5,663 nucleotides of DNA, taken from positions 1 through 5,663 of the forward strand of contig JAGHCS010000178.1 in the NCBI GenBank assembly GCA_021160355.1, read 5' to 3'. A model generated the notes under the pieces. The model did no database searches. It was not told the DNA's origin and saw nothing but the letters and a program-made list of their open reading frames with translations. The DNA is from Candidatus Cloacimonadota bacterium. GTDB lineage: Bacteria > Cloacimonadota > Cloacimonadia > JGIOTU-2. Positions 1 to 5,663 of the stretch are shown here, one piece after another (position 1 is the first letter of the stretch; the number at the start of each line of letters is the position of its first letter). Position numbers and translations under genes: made by a program.

Positions 1-311
1 AGGAATTGTTAGAGTCGCTGGATCTTATTGAGCGAAGATATCATTATCCTCACCAACTGAGCGGTGGGGAGCAGCAGAGAGTAGCTGTTGCAAGAGCATT
101 GATAAATAATCCCGATATTGTACTCGCTGATGAGCCAACCGGCAATCTGGATTCTATACACAGTAATGAATTGGCAGACATTCTGTGGAGTTTGAACAAG
201 CGTTTTGATACAACAGTGCTTCTGGTTACACATAACCAGGAACTTGCAAAACGGGCTGATGAAGTATATAATTTAGAGAGCGGTAAGCTTCATAAGCTAA
301 ATGAAAAATAG
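1..311 (+). CDS. LolD-like ABC transporter ATP-binding protein, 3' part only
   Basis: This is the C-terminal ~103 residues of an ABC ATPase. The frame is open back to the window edge (first full codon at 3), so the gene begins upstream; the TTG at 6 is an internal codon, not a start. Visible motifs in order are the ABC signature LSGGEQQR (57-80), Walker B IVLADE (117-134) followed by the D-loop PTGNLD (135-152), and the H-loop histidine in LLVTHN (codon 231-233). Walker A and the Q-loop lie off the window. The ADEPTGNLD wording and the short tail after the H-loop are typical of the LolD/MacB/FtsE group. In that group LolD hydrolyses ATP in the cytoplasm to drive LolC/E extraction of lipoproteins from the inner membrane. 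LolD is favoured over MacB or FtsE from overall wording only. No membrane partner is visible in the window. The gene ends with TAG at 309-311, and a large envelope gene follows on the same strand after 208 bases. Confidence 0.88.
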   Translation, partial: ELLESLDLIERRYHYPHQLSGGEQQRVAVARALINNPDIVLADEPTGNLDSIHSNELADILWSLNKRFDTTVLLVTHNQELAKRADEVYNLESGKLHKLNEK

Positions 312-355
312 GTAGAGCTTACTCTAAAAAGGTTATAATTAGAAATATGTTAGGA

Positions 356-371
356 AAATATTCAAATATTT
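356..371. repeat. short AT-only dyad beside the composite palindrome
   Basis: AAATATT at 356-362 and AATATTT at 365-371 form a perfect 7-bp inverted repeat around CA. It abuts the left edge of the composite palindrome at 373. It has no GC pairs, so an RNA hairpin would be weak. It may be part of the same repeat element or chance in AT-rich DNA. Confidence 0.4.
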
Positions 372-372
372 G

Positions 373-474
373 GAAACCGATGAATCGGTTAAAAGTTCCT
401 ATCTTCCTATTAACCACCAACTTAAGTTGGTGGTTAATGAAACAAAAAATTGCATTAACCGTTTCAACGGTTTC
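373..474. repeat. 102-bp composite palindromic (REP/BIME-like) element
   Basis: Three dyads are centred at 382.5, 423.5 and 464.5, exactly 41 bp apart. The left arm (373-392) and the right arm (455-474) are inverted copies of each other, identical at 18 of 20 positions. Each arm is itself a hairpin: AACCGAT/ATCGGTT at 375-381 and 384-390, and AACCGTT/AACGGTT at 457-463 and 466-472. The only two arm differences (380 and 385 versus 467 and 462) are pairing partners, so an A-T pair in one is a T-A pair in the other. The two 18-base spacers (391-408, 439-456) are equal in length but not related in sequence. The architecture recalls REP/BIME elements mobilised by Y1 (RAYT/TnpA-REP) transposases or a small MITE; that assignment is inferred, and no transposase is in the window. 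Transcribed, it could fold as three hairpins or as one long imperfect hairpin between lolD and tamB. Confidence 0.85.
409..438. repeat. perfect 30-bp palindrome (core of the composite element)
   Basis: The half-site ATTAACCACCAACTT (409-423) is followed directly by its exact reverse complement (424-438), with no spacer and CTTAAG at the centre. The symmetry stops at 408/439. A perfect 30-bp dyad can extrude as a cruciform or fold as an RNA hairpin of about 13 bp with a TTAA loop. No T-run follows (GAAACAAAAAATT comes next), so it is not a standard intrinsic terminator on the + strand. On the - strand the stem is also not followed directly by a T-run. Confidence 0.93.
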
Positions 475-519
475 TCGATTTTTAGAGCGGACTCATAATA
501 GCAAGAAAATTATTTACCA

Positions 520-3500
520 ATGAGAAAACGAAAATGGTTGCTGATAGTTGTCGTTATTATTATTATGATAAATCTTCTGTTCTGGGGAATGACCTATCTC
601 TTCGATGTGAACAGCTATATTAAGGATCGACTCACCAAAACAATCGGACGAGATCTGAATGCGACCATAAGCTTCTCGGCTTTAAATCTTACATCAAAAA
701 TACTTCAGATTTCCGATCTTGAAATCATCCACAATGAGGGAGATTTTATTCTCAGGGCAAAACAGCTTTATCTTCACTTTTCTTTCTGGGAACTCCTCCT
801 GCATAAATTCCAATTTGCTCAAGCCCTGAAAGAAATTCGTTGTTTTTCTCCTGAGATCATATATAATGCTTCATACGATAAAGAGCAAACAAAGCTCAAT
901 ATTGACATCGATGCATTGGAAAAAACGCTTATTCGTTTTGATTATATCTCTGTTATAAATGGACAAGTGAGTGTGAATAGTAAAGGAGAAATTGTGTTTT
1001 CGGAAAACCTGGAGAAAATTAATGTAAGCTTACAAAAACAGCAAGATAAAAAATGGCATATAAAAATGTCTGCATTTCAGTCGGGAAAAGAGGGCTCCAT
1101 TGACCTTGATGGTATTTATGCGAAGCAGTCCAACCAATTCAAAATTATGTTCAAGGATTACGATGTTCCAAAGATCAATACAACAAATGCTGCCCTGACC
1201 GGCTCAAGAATAAATGCGGAGTTCGAAGCTACTTTATCTGAAATCTCAAAAGGAACTGTCCGCATAAGTAATATTGAAAGTACGTTTCATGATGAAAGTA
1301 TCTCTTCAAAAGAAGTGGCAATATTGCTCACTCCGGATTCTCTTAAAATCGATAAAAATGCCAAAATCCTGTGGAATAATAATGTGATATTATGTGATGG
1401 ATATATTTCAAATTATTTAAGCAACAATTCTCATGTGGATATATCTTTTCAAATGAATGGCTTTAATATAGCATCACTCGATGAGAAAATATCGGGTCTT
1501 CTTGATATGTGCGCAGAAATAACGGGAAATTACACATCTCCCAAGATAAATTTTAATTTTACTGCAGATAAGCTTTTTTATAATCCATTTGAGCTGAACA
1601 ATGTATCTTCTGAAATCATCTACGCAGATAGAATCGCAGAAATCACAAAGAGTAATTTTAAATTTGAACATAATCGTGTGGATTTTTCAGGAAAAATTGC
1701 AGTAAATGAAAATGAATTATTGGAGAGTAATTTAGATATTGTTTTTAAATCAGGCAAATTCAAATATCCAATTGGTACTTCCACACTACAATCCGATGTA
1801 GAGGTGGAGGTTTCGGGCATTGCCGGGAGCCCGGAAATCTGTGTTTCTCTCGATCAATTCGTAGTAGTGAATAACAATTTTCACCTTCCCCAATTGTCAG
1901 GAAATATCTCTTATGCAAACCAAAAAGCAACGTATGATTTAAAAGACAGTAAGCGTTCTTTGTTATTAAAGGGAGATTTTGATATTTCCCCCACAACTCC
2001 TTTTGTACATGCAGAAATATTTGCTCATAATCTTGCAATGACGAATATATTGAGAACGGAAATCCCGTTTTTGAACTCACTCGATCCACATGTAAATGCT
2101 CAACTATTGCTTACATTGAAAGAAGGTGTGATCACTCCTGACGGATGGTTTGACTTTGCCGATAATATCAATTCTTCAGTAAAAGGATCCATACTAATTT
2201 CGGGTAAAATGCCAGTGGATCTCACAGGAAAAACCGGGTTTCTTTCTATAAGATCGGATACCCTTAGTATTTCTCATGAATCATGCGATTTTATTTTTAA
2301 TTCTACACTGTACGAGGATGATCGAATTGCTGCTGACATGCAAATAAATAACAATATTTATGCCGATGCGACCATAAATTTAAAACGGGATGATATCCAA
2401 TATTCCGGTGCTCTCTCGATAGATTCACTTTATGTAAATAGGTTGAATAATATCTTACATCTTTTTGAAACAGATACTCCTTTAAGCGGGATGCTGAATG
2501 CTGATTTTGCATTTGACAGCTCTCAAGAAATACCCGGAAAGGGCAGCCTGGATTTAACGGAATTCAGTTTTAATGAGAATATTAATCCTGTTTATGTAAC
2601 AGTTGATTTACAAACAGATTCATCCGAAGTAACCCTTAACAACATTCACGTACAAAATTCTCAATCTCTTCTAAAAGGAAATGCCCGTCTTTATCTTGCA
2701 GAAGGCAATTTTGAATGTAGTGCTTCAGAAGAAGATGTAGTATTGGAAAATTTTTTAAAAGACATTCCCGTAAAAGGAAAGGCAAGTTATGCACTCACTG
2801 CATCAGGGAATCTCAATGCTCCTCGTGTGTTGTGTGATATTTCTGTCGAGAACGGAACTCTTTATAATACTGCTTTCAGTTCATTCGTGATCCACTTTTT
2901 CCAGGATTTTGATATGTTTTATCTTAATGATATGGAGATCATCGCACCCGATTTTAACCTTACCGGAAGCGGGTCATACAGTTATAATTTTATCACTGAA
3001 GAATTTCAACATCAAACTGATAATATTAAATTCCATTTTTCTGGAGACCTTCTTAAAATTCTTATACCATATGTCCCGGATATGAAGCAGGCATCAAGTA
3101 CTACTGAACTATTCTGCTCATTTATTACTGATGAAACAAACACAATAGTTGATTCTGCGAGTTTGCATATTTCTGATGGTCAGTTCTCGATAAAATCCCA
3201 GCCCGAAAAAATAAGAGATCTCTCGTGTACAGCAGAAGTGAAAGAGAATGTAATGACCAAATTTGCCGGTTCTTTTAGAATGGGGGGTGGCAAACTTTTC
3301 TTTAAAAATATTATTAATAATGATGAATCAGATATATTTGCAGGTAATATCAATGTAGGTTCTATTAAGCTCAATACAGATGATCAGGGGATCACAATTC
3401 ATATACCAAATTATCAACCGGAAAAAGGTATTGTTGATGCACAGTTAACAGGATACGAAGACGAATATTTCACAGTCTATAACGAAAACGGAGCTTGGGT

Positions 3501-4539
3501 GCTTTCCGGTAGAATACTTCTTTCAAACGGTGATGCGATCTATGAAGCAGGGGAAGAGAGTGAAGAGGTCGAAGATTCGGGATTACCCCCGGTCTATGCG
3601 GATTTTGATCTTGTTTTCGATAAAAATACATGGTTTGTGTCCAATCCATTTAATCTAAAGATTGACTCTGGTAACTATATGAGTTTTCGTACGAACCGAG
3701 ATACTGAAGAACCCGAACTGTATTTCGATCTCCATTCTCAAAAGGGTGAGATGCGGTTGTTTGGTGAATCATTCAGCGTGGAGGACGTGATCGTGCGTAA
3801 AGCAAGGCAGGATGAAAAAGTGTTCATAAATGCTACTTTCACAAAGCGGACGCCTGATGGTTCGATGATCTATCTCCATGTACAATCCACAGAGGACAAA
3901 CTCAATGCTGATGACATAGGCACTGATGCTTACGGAGATGTTGAGGTTTCGTTGCGAAGTGATAATCCTGAAGATGTGACTATGCTCAGCATCCTTTCAA
4001 AAATTCAATACGGAAAAGATATCAATGAACTTTCCGAAGATGAACGCTTCGATCTTGGAAGAGCACAGGCAATAAATCTTGCAAGCGATGAATTGAGCAA
4101 CTTGATTTTTAGTCCACTCATAAGCCCGATAGAAGGGGTTGTCCGTCAGATACTCGGTTTGGATTATGTAAGATTTAAAACCGGTTTTATGAAGAATATC
4201 ATACAGACGAGTGGCATTGTTGAATCCGATGACAATATTATCGAAAGGGAATATGACTCCGACCTTGAACTTCTCGGCGAGCTCAGTAAAGATATTTTAC
4301 TTGAGAATCTTGCAATCGACCTTGGGAAATATATAACTCCTGAATGGTATCTGAATTATGAAGCTCTCATCAAAAAGGAAATGACCTCGAGAAACGAAAC
4401 GTATATCGGAGTTCAGCATGAGCTTTCTTTAACGTGGGAACTGCCGTATAATTTCCGGTTTATTTATCGATATCAATTCTATCCTGCGCAGGGAAAAGAC
4501 AACCAGGGGATATCCTTAGAAACAGTTTTTCATTTTTAA
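520..4539 (+). CDS. tamB: TamB / AsmA-like translocation and assembly module protein (DUF490)
   Basis: The product has 1339 residues. Family knowledge: TamB-type proteins are anchored in the inner membrane, cross the periplasm as a long hydrophobic-grooved beta structure, partner with a BamA/TamA barrel, and act in outer-membrane protein assembly and phospholipid transfer. Seen here: a basic start then one membrane segment (about residues 6-27, rich in I/V/L) acting as an anchor, with no obvious cleavage site. An AsmA-like stretch follows (about 28-120, NSYIKDRLTKTIGRDLNATI). The long middle consists of repetitive alternating polar/hydrophobic strands. An acidic linker EESEEVEDSG lies near 1013-1023. 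The C-terminal TamB domain shows LSGRILLSNGDAIY (about 995-1008), GEMRLFGESFSV (1076-1087), MLSILSKIQYGKDINELSEDE (about 1155-1175) and LGKYITPEWYLNYE (from 1268). The protein ends in aromatic FHF, as outer-membrane-interacting tails often do. Start: ATG 520 is the first start after an in-frame stop at 499-501, but no clear Shine-Dalgarno precedes it. The length is near that of the E. coli protein. No TamA gene is visible. Confidence 0.92.
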   Translation: MRKRKWLLIVVVIIIMINLLFWGMTYLFDVNSYIKDRLTKTIGRDLNATISFSALNLTSKILQISDLEIIHNEGDFILRAKQLYLHFSFWELLLHKFQFAQALKEIRCFSPEIIYNASYDKEQTKLNIDIDALEKTLIRFDYISVINGQVSVNSKGEIVFSENLEKINVSLQKQQDKKWHIKMSAFQSGKEGSIDLDGIYAKQSNQFKIMFKDYDVPKINTTNAALTGSRINAEFEATLSEISKGTVRISNIESTFHDESISSKEVAILLTPDSLKIDKNAKILWNNNVILCDGYISNYLSNNSHVDISFQMNGFNIASLDEKISGLLDMCAEITGNYTSPKINFNFTADKLFYNPFELNNVSSEIIYADRIAEITKSNFKFEHNRVDFSGKIAVNENELLESNLDIVFKSGKFKYPIGTSTLQSDVEVEVSGIAGSPEICVSLDQFVVVNNNFHLPQLSGNISYANQKATYDLKDSKRSLLLKGDFDISPTTPFVHAEIFAHNLAMTNILRTEIPFLNSLDPHVNAQLLLTLKEGVITPDGWFDFADNINSSVKGSILISGKMPVDLTGKTGFLSIRSDTLSISHESCDFIFNSTLYEDDRIAADMQINNNIYADATINLKRDDIQYSGALSIDSLYVNRLNNILHLFETDTPLSGMLNADFAFDSSQEIPGKGSLDLTEFSFNENINPVYVTVDLQTDSSEVTLNNIHVQNSQSLLKGNARLYLAEGNFECSASEEDVVLENFLKDIPVKGKASYALTASGNLNAPRVLCDISVENGTLYNTAFSSFVIHFFQDFDMFYLNDMEIIAPDFNLTGSGSYSYNFITEEFQHQTDNIKFHFSGDLLKILIPYVPDMKQASSTTELFCSFITDETNTIVDSASLHISDGQFSIKSQPEKIRDLSCTAEVKENVMTKFAGSFRMGGGKLFFKNIINNDESDIFAGNINVGSIKLNTDDQGITIHIPNYQPEKGIVDAQLTGYEDEYFTVYNENGAWVLSGRILLSNGDAIYEAGEESEEVEDSGLPPVYADFDLVFDKNTWFVSNPFNLKIDSGNYMSFRTNRDTEEPELYFDLHSQKGEMRLFGESFSVEDVIVRKARQDEKVFINATFTKRTPDGSMIYLHVQSTEDKLNADDIGTDAYGDVEVSLRSDNPEDVTMLSILSKIQYGKDINELSEDERFDLGRAQAINLASDELSNLIFSPLISPIEGVVRQILGLDYVRFKTGFMKNIIQTSGIVESDDNIIEREYDSDLELLGELSKDILLENLAIDLGKYITPEWYLNYEALIKKEMTSRNETYIGVQHELSLTWELPYNFRFIYRYQFYPAQGKDNQGISLETVFHF

Positions 4540-4586
4540 AGCTGACATACTACCACTTAAAGAGTTCGCGGATAAAGAATTTTACC

Positions 4587-4616
4587 CACGAAATAACACG
4601 AAAATCCACGAAAAAA
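4587..4616 (+). repeat. three tandem 10-bp CACGAAA-type units
   Basis: CACGAAATAA (4587-4596), CACGAAAATC (4597-4606) and CACGAAAAAA (4607-4616) are three consecutive 10-bp units sharing the core CACGAAA, followed by a purine-rich run to about 4627. The block starts 47 bases after the tamB stop. Similar CACGAAA blocks recur between genes in many environmental bacterial genomes (general recollection, not checked here). A 10-bp period places each core on the same face of the helix. Function is unknown; it is too short to act as a conventional gene or CRISPR. Confidence 0.75.
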
Positions 4617-5057
4617 AGAAAGAAAAATCAACTGAAATAAAAGAAAGATTCCATTGAGCGGGCATAGAGCACCAGACTTCCTCCGATAATCGGAATACGC
4701 CTTGACAGGCAGAGAGTAAAGAGGTAATTATAATGATGAAAAACTAAATCATAATAAAAGGACATGTAATATCTGTGAAAAGACGATTTGGTATTTTTTT
4801 TAATTTCCACTTCAGACAGGACTTCATTACAGCTCAAAGATCACACTGGTCCAGAAAATATATTTAATTCCTTTTCCTTAATATTTCTTTGCGCTCTTTG
4901 CGTTCAGTTATTCTCTGCGTGCTCTGCGTGAGCCAGATAACGCCAGCAAGCAGTTGGGAGGTGGGGTGTGTTATTGTGAGAGTTCAGAATGAAGAGTGGA
5001 AGAATGACAACTACCCACACACTCAGATAAATCAGAGTCTACAAAAGTAAAACGGGG
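4617..5057. other. intergenic stretch with no supported gene
   Basis: Between the tamB end and the hairpins at 5058 I see no credible coding region. The only longer frame (complement of 4628-4837, 69 codons) lacks a Shine-Dalgarno and recognisable motifs. Small structures present are a TCCGAT/ATCGGA dyad with one central base at 4682-4694 and GCCT-TGAC-AGGC at 4699-4710. A consensus-looking TTGACA (4702-4707) has TATAAT at 4729-4734, but the 21-base gap is too long for a normal sigma-70 promoter. AGAATGA occurs twice (4986-4992, 5001-5007). G-rich GGGAGGTGGGG lies near 4955-4966. The 9-bp tandem repeats at 4887-4930 are listed separately. The stretch may be degraded DNA or a repeat patchwork. 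Confidence 0.55.
4887..4930 (-). repeat. two pairs of 9-bp tandem repeats (CACGCAGAG / CGCAAAG type)
   Basis: On the + strand CTTTGCGCT and CTTTGCGTT (4887-4904) form a near-identical 9-bp tandem pair. After eight bases CTCTGCGTG is repeated exactly (4913-4921, 4922-4930). Read on the - strand this is CACGCAGAG twice, then AACGCAAAG and AGCGCAAAG. The purine-rich strand is thus opposite to that of the CACGAAA block at 4587-4616, so the two related-looking arrays face each other across about 270 bp. Repeats of this wording are widespread between genes in uncultured bacteria (recollection). No function can be assigned from sequence. Confidence 0.75.
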
Positions 5058-5083
5058 TAGGTTCGGGTTTATCCTGAATCCTA
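5058..5083. other. strong imperfect hairpin
   Basis: TAGGTTCGGG (5058-5067) pairs with CCTGAATCCTA (5073-5083) around the loop TTTAT. This makes ten pairs with one G-T wobble and one bulged base (5079). The resemblance of GGTTCGGG to a tRNA T-arm is superficial: no anticodon or acceptor arms surround it. It lies 6 bases before a second hairpin at 5090-5108, so the two may work together as a transcript end or be part of a repeat. Confidence 0.55.
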
Positions 5084-5089
5084 ATATAT

Positions 5090-5112
5090 AATGAAGTATA
5101 TCTTCATTTTTT
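5090..5112 (+). terminator. possible weak intrinsic terminator
   Basis: AATGAAG (5090-5096) pairs perfectly with CTTCATT (5102-5108) around TATAT and is followed by four further T residues to 5112. The shape fits a rho-independent terminator on the + strand, but the stem is only 7 bp with two GC pairs, and no gene ends nearby (tamB stops 550 bases upstream). A 10-bp direct repeat ATTTTTTCAC (5106-5115, 5119-5128) overlaps its tail. Confidence 0.3.
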
Positions 5113-5340
5113 CACAAAATTTTTTCACGTATTTTCTTAATATATGAAAGGATTTTATTTACTTGTTGCTACAAGCATACTCCAAGTTTAAATTTTTTTT
5201 TAACAAAATGTGACAACAAAGGAAAGAAATTGATTAAAAGCTCATGAACTGAGGTGAATACTGTTTTTACTTATGAAATTGGGCGGGAAAAAATGTGTGA
5301 ATATTGAATGATAGTATGAAAGAAACTAAAAGCAAAATCC

Positions 5341-5395
5341 GCGAAATTTTACGCAGATACTACTAAATTGTGTAGTGTTCACGCAATTTATTGCG
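5341..5395. promoter_or_regulatory. three evenly spaced dyads upstream of the last gene
   Basis: Three inverted repeats follow one another: GCG..CGC around an AAATTTTA core with one mismatched pair (5341-5354), ACTAC/GTAGT with an 8-base gap (5359-5376), and CGCAA/TTGCG around TTTA (5382-5395). Their centres are at 5347.5, 5367.5 and 5388.5, about two helical turns apart, and they end 28 bases before the Shine-Dalgarno at 5424. ACGCA recurs at 5351 and 5381. This could be a multi-site operator or a structured leader RNA for the downstream gene. I recognise no known riboswitch or C-protein box. No convincing promoter was found; TTGAAT (5304-5309) with TAAAAG (5327-5332) at 17-base spacing is the best weak candidate. 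Confidence 0.35.
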
Positions 5396-5423
5396 GTGAT
5401 ACAAACATTATGGGCTACGTAAT

Positions 5424-5429
5424 AGGAGG
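5424..5429 (+). promoter_or_regulatory. Shine-Dalgarno of the 65-codon gene
   Basis: AGGAGG is a full consensus ribosome-binding site with a 6-base spacer to the ATG at 5436. It decides the start and is the strongest argument that the short frame is, or was, translated. The tamB gene upstream has nothing comparable. Confidence 0.85.
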
Positions 5430-5435
5430 AAGTAA

Positions 5436-5633
5436 ATGTCGTTATTTCAAAAAGTGATCGTTCAAAAATATCTTAAGAATTTATCTTCTAATTTGATTGC
5501 AGAAAACTATAAAAAGTATTCTGAACATTTTAACGATTCCGCAATGGCTGAAAGGATTAAAGCTCTAAAAGAAGAACAATATCAAGAAGGTTTTTTTCTC
5601 AGAGCTTATATAATTGATAAATCTCTTAAATAA
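5436..5633 (+). CDS. short protein resembling the N-terminus of type IIG (Eco57I-like) restriction-methyltransferases; probable remnant
   Basis: This is a 65-residue frame from ATG (consensus Shine-Dalgarno 6 bases upstream) to TAA 5631-5633. The sequence MSLFQKVIVQKYLKNL at the start and KALKEEQYQEGFF at residues ~43-55 match, from memory, the conserved opening of large Eco57I-type combined restriction/methyltransferase proteins (about 1000 residues). Those proteins typically open MSLFQKSV..KYLK and reach SKEEQYQEGFLRELFV before the catalytic parts. Here the match ends at GFF, right after a run of seven T (5591-5597), and the tail LRAYIIDKSLK does not fit. Removing one T would read GFFSELI, closer to the family, but meets TAA at 5611-5613 after a few codons. 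No SAM-binding or nuclease motif is present, so as it stands it cannot be a working enzyme. It may be a decayed remnant, a frameshifted gene continuing past the window, or a genuine small protein of unknown role. Confidence 0.62.
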   Translation: MSLFQKVIVQKYLKNLSSNLIAENYKKYSEHFNDSAMAERIKALKEEQYQEGFFLRAYIIDKSLK

Positions 5634-5663
5634 ATATTTTTATTAACCTAACTATATTCTTTC

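Noticed and set aside
9..233. 74-codon frame on the - strand inside the ABC ATPase gene
   Set aside because: It is antisense to a clearly conserved ATPase with intact motifs and has no recognisable content; a shadow frame.
373..474. CRISPR array, because of regularly spaced dyads
   Set aside because: The repeats are inverted rather than direct, there are only two arms around a different core, and there is no cas gene.
494..499. CATAAT as a -10 box for tamB
   Set aside because: The matching -35 position (about 471-476, TTTCTC) is poor, and the site is too close to the start to be convincing.
4702..4734. TTGACA and TATAAT as a sigma-70 promoter
   Set aside because: The boxes are perfect but 21 bases apart, beyond the usual 16-18. 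No gene follows; the ATG just after TATAAT gives only four codons.
4628..4837. 69-codon frame on the - strand in the intergenic stretch
   Set aside because: No Shine-Dalgarno before its ATG, no recognisable motif, low-complexity aromatic-rich start; likely fortuitous in AT-rich repeat DNA.
5058..5083. tRNA-like T-arm (GGTTCGGG)
   Set aside because: No acceptor, D or anticodon arms can be built around it at tRNA distances.
5251..5310. Small frame after GAGGTG (5251-5256), with ATG at 5273
   Set aside because: Only about a dozen codons from the ATG, the spacing is wrong for the Shine-Dalgarno, and there is no sign of conservation.

Overview
The window comes from an AT-rich diderm (Gram-negative) bacterium. 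Two genes show this: the C-terminal part of a LolD-type lipoprotein-export ATPase and a complete TamB/AsmA-like protein, both needed only where there is an outer membrane. Low GC, palindromic repeats between genes and short dispersed CACGAAA / CACGCAGAG-type tandem repeats fit an uncultured member of the FCB-type phyla (for example Cloacimonadota or a relative). That placement is an impression from style and not a demonstrated assignment.

Layout. 1-311: 3' end of a lolD-like ABC ATPase gene whose start lies off the window. 312-519: intergenic and dominated by a strikingly ordered composite palindrome (373-474). It has a perfect 30-bp central palindrome flanked at exactly equal distances by two mutually inverted copies of a hairpin-forming arm. 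520-4539: one very large gene for a 1339-residue TamB-like protein with an N-terminal membrane anchor, AsmA-like start and TamB (DUF490) C-terminal domain. 4540-5435: about 900 bases with no credible gene. It holds two short-period tandem repeats whose purine-rich strands face opposite ways (4587-4616 and 4887-4930), two adjacent hairpins (5058-5083 and 5090-5112), and three dyads spaced by about two helical turns just upstream of the last gene. 5436-5633: a 65-codon reading frame with an excellent Shine-Dalgarno, resembling only the extreme N-terminus of type IIG (Eco57I-like) restriction-methyltransferases. It is probably a remnant or frameshifted start of such a gene.

How the genes relate. 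LolD energises release of lipoproteins from the inner membrane to the outer-membrane route. TamB proteins span the periplasm and take part in outer-membrane protein assembly and phospholipid transfer. The first two genes are therefore an envelope-biogenesis neighbourhood on one strand. The last gene belongs to a different, defence-type region separated by repeat-rich DNA. I found no convincing complete novel system. The best leads are the composite palindrome, whose two arms differ only by a compensatory base pair, and the truncated restriction-methylation start.
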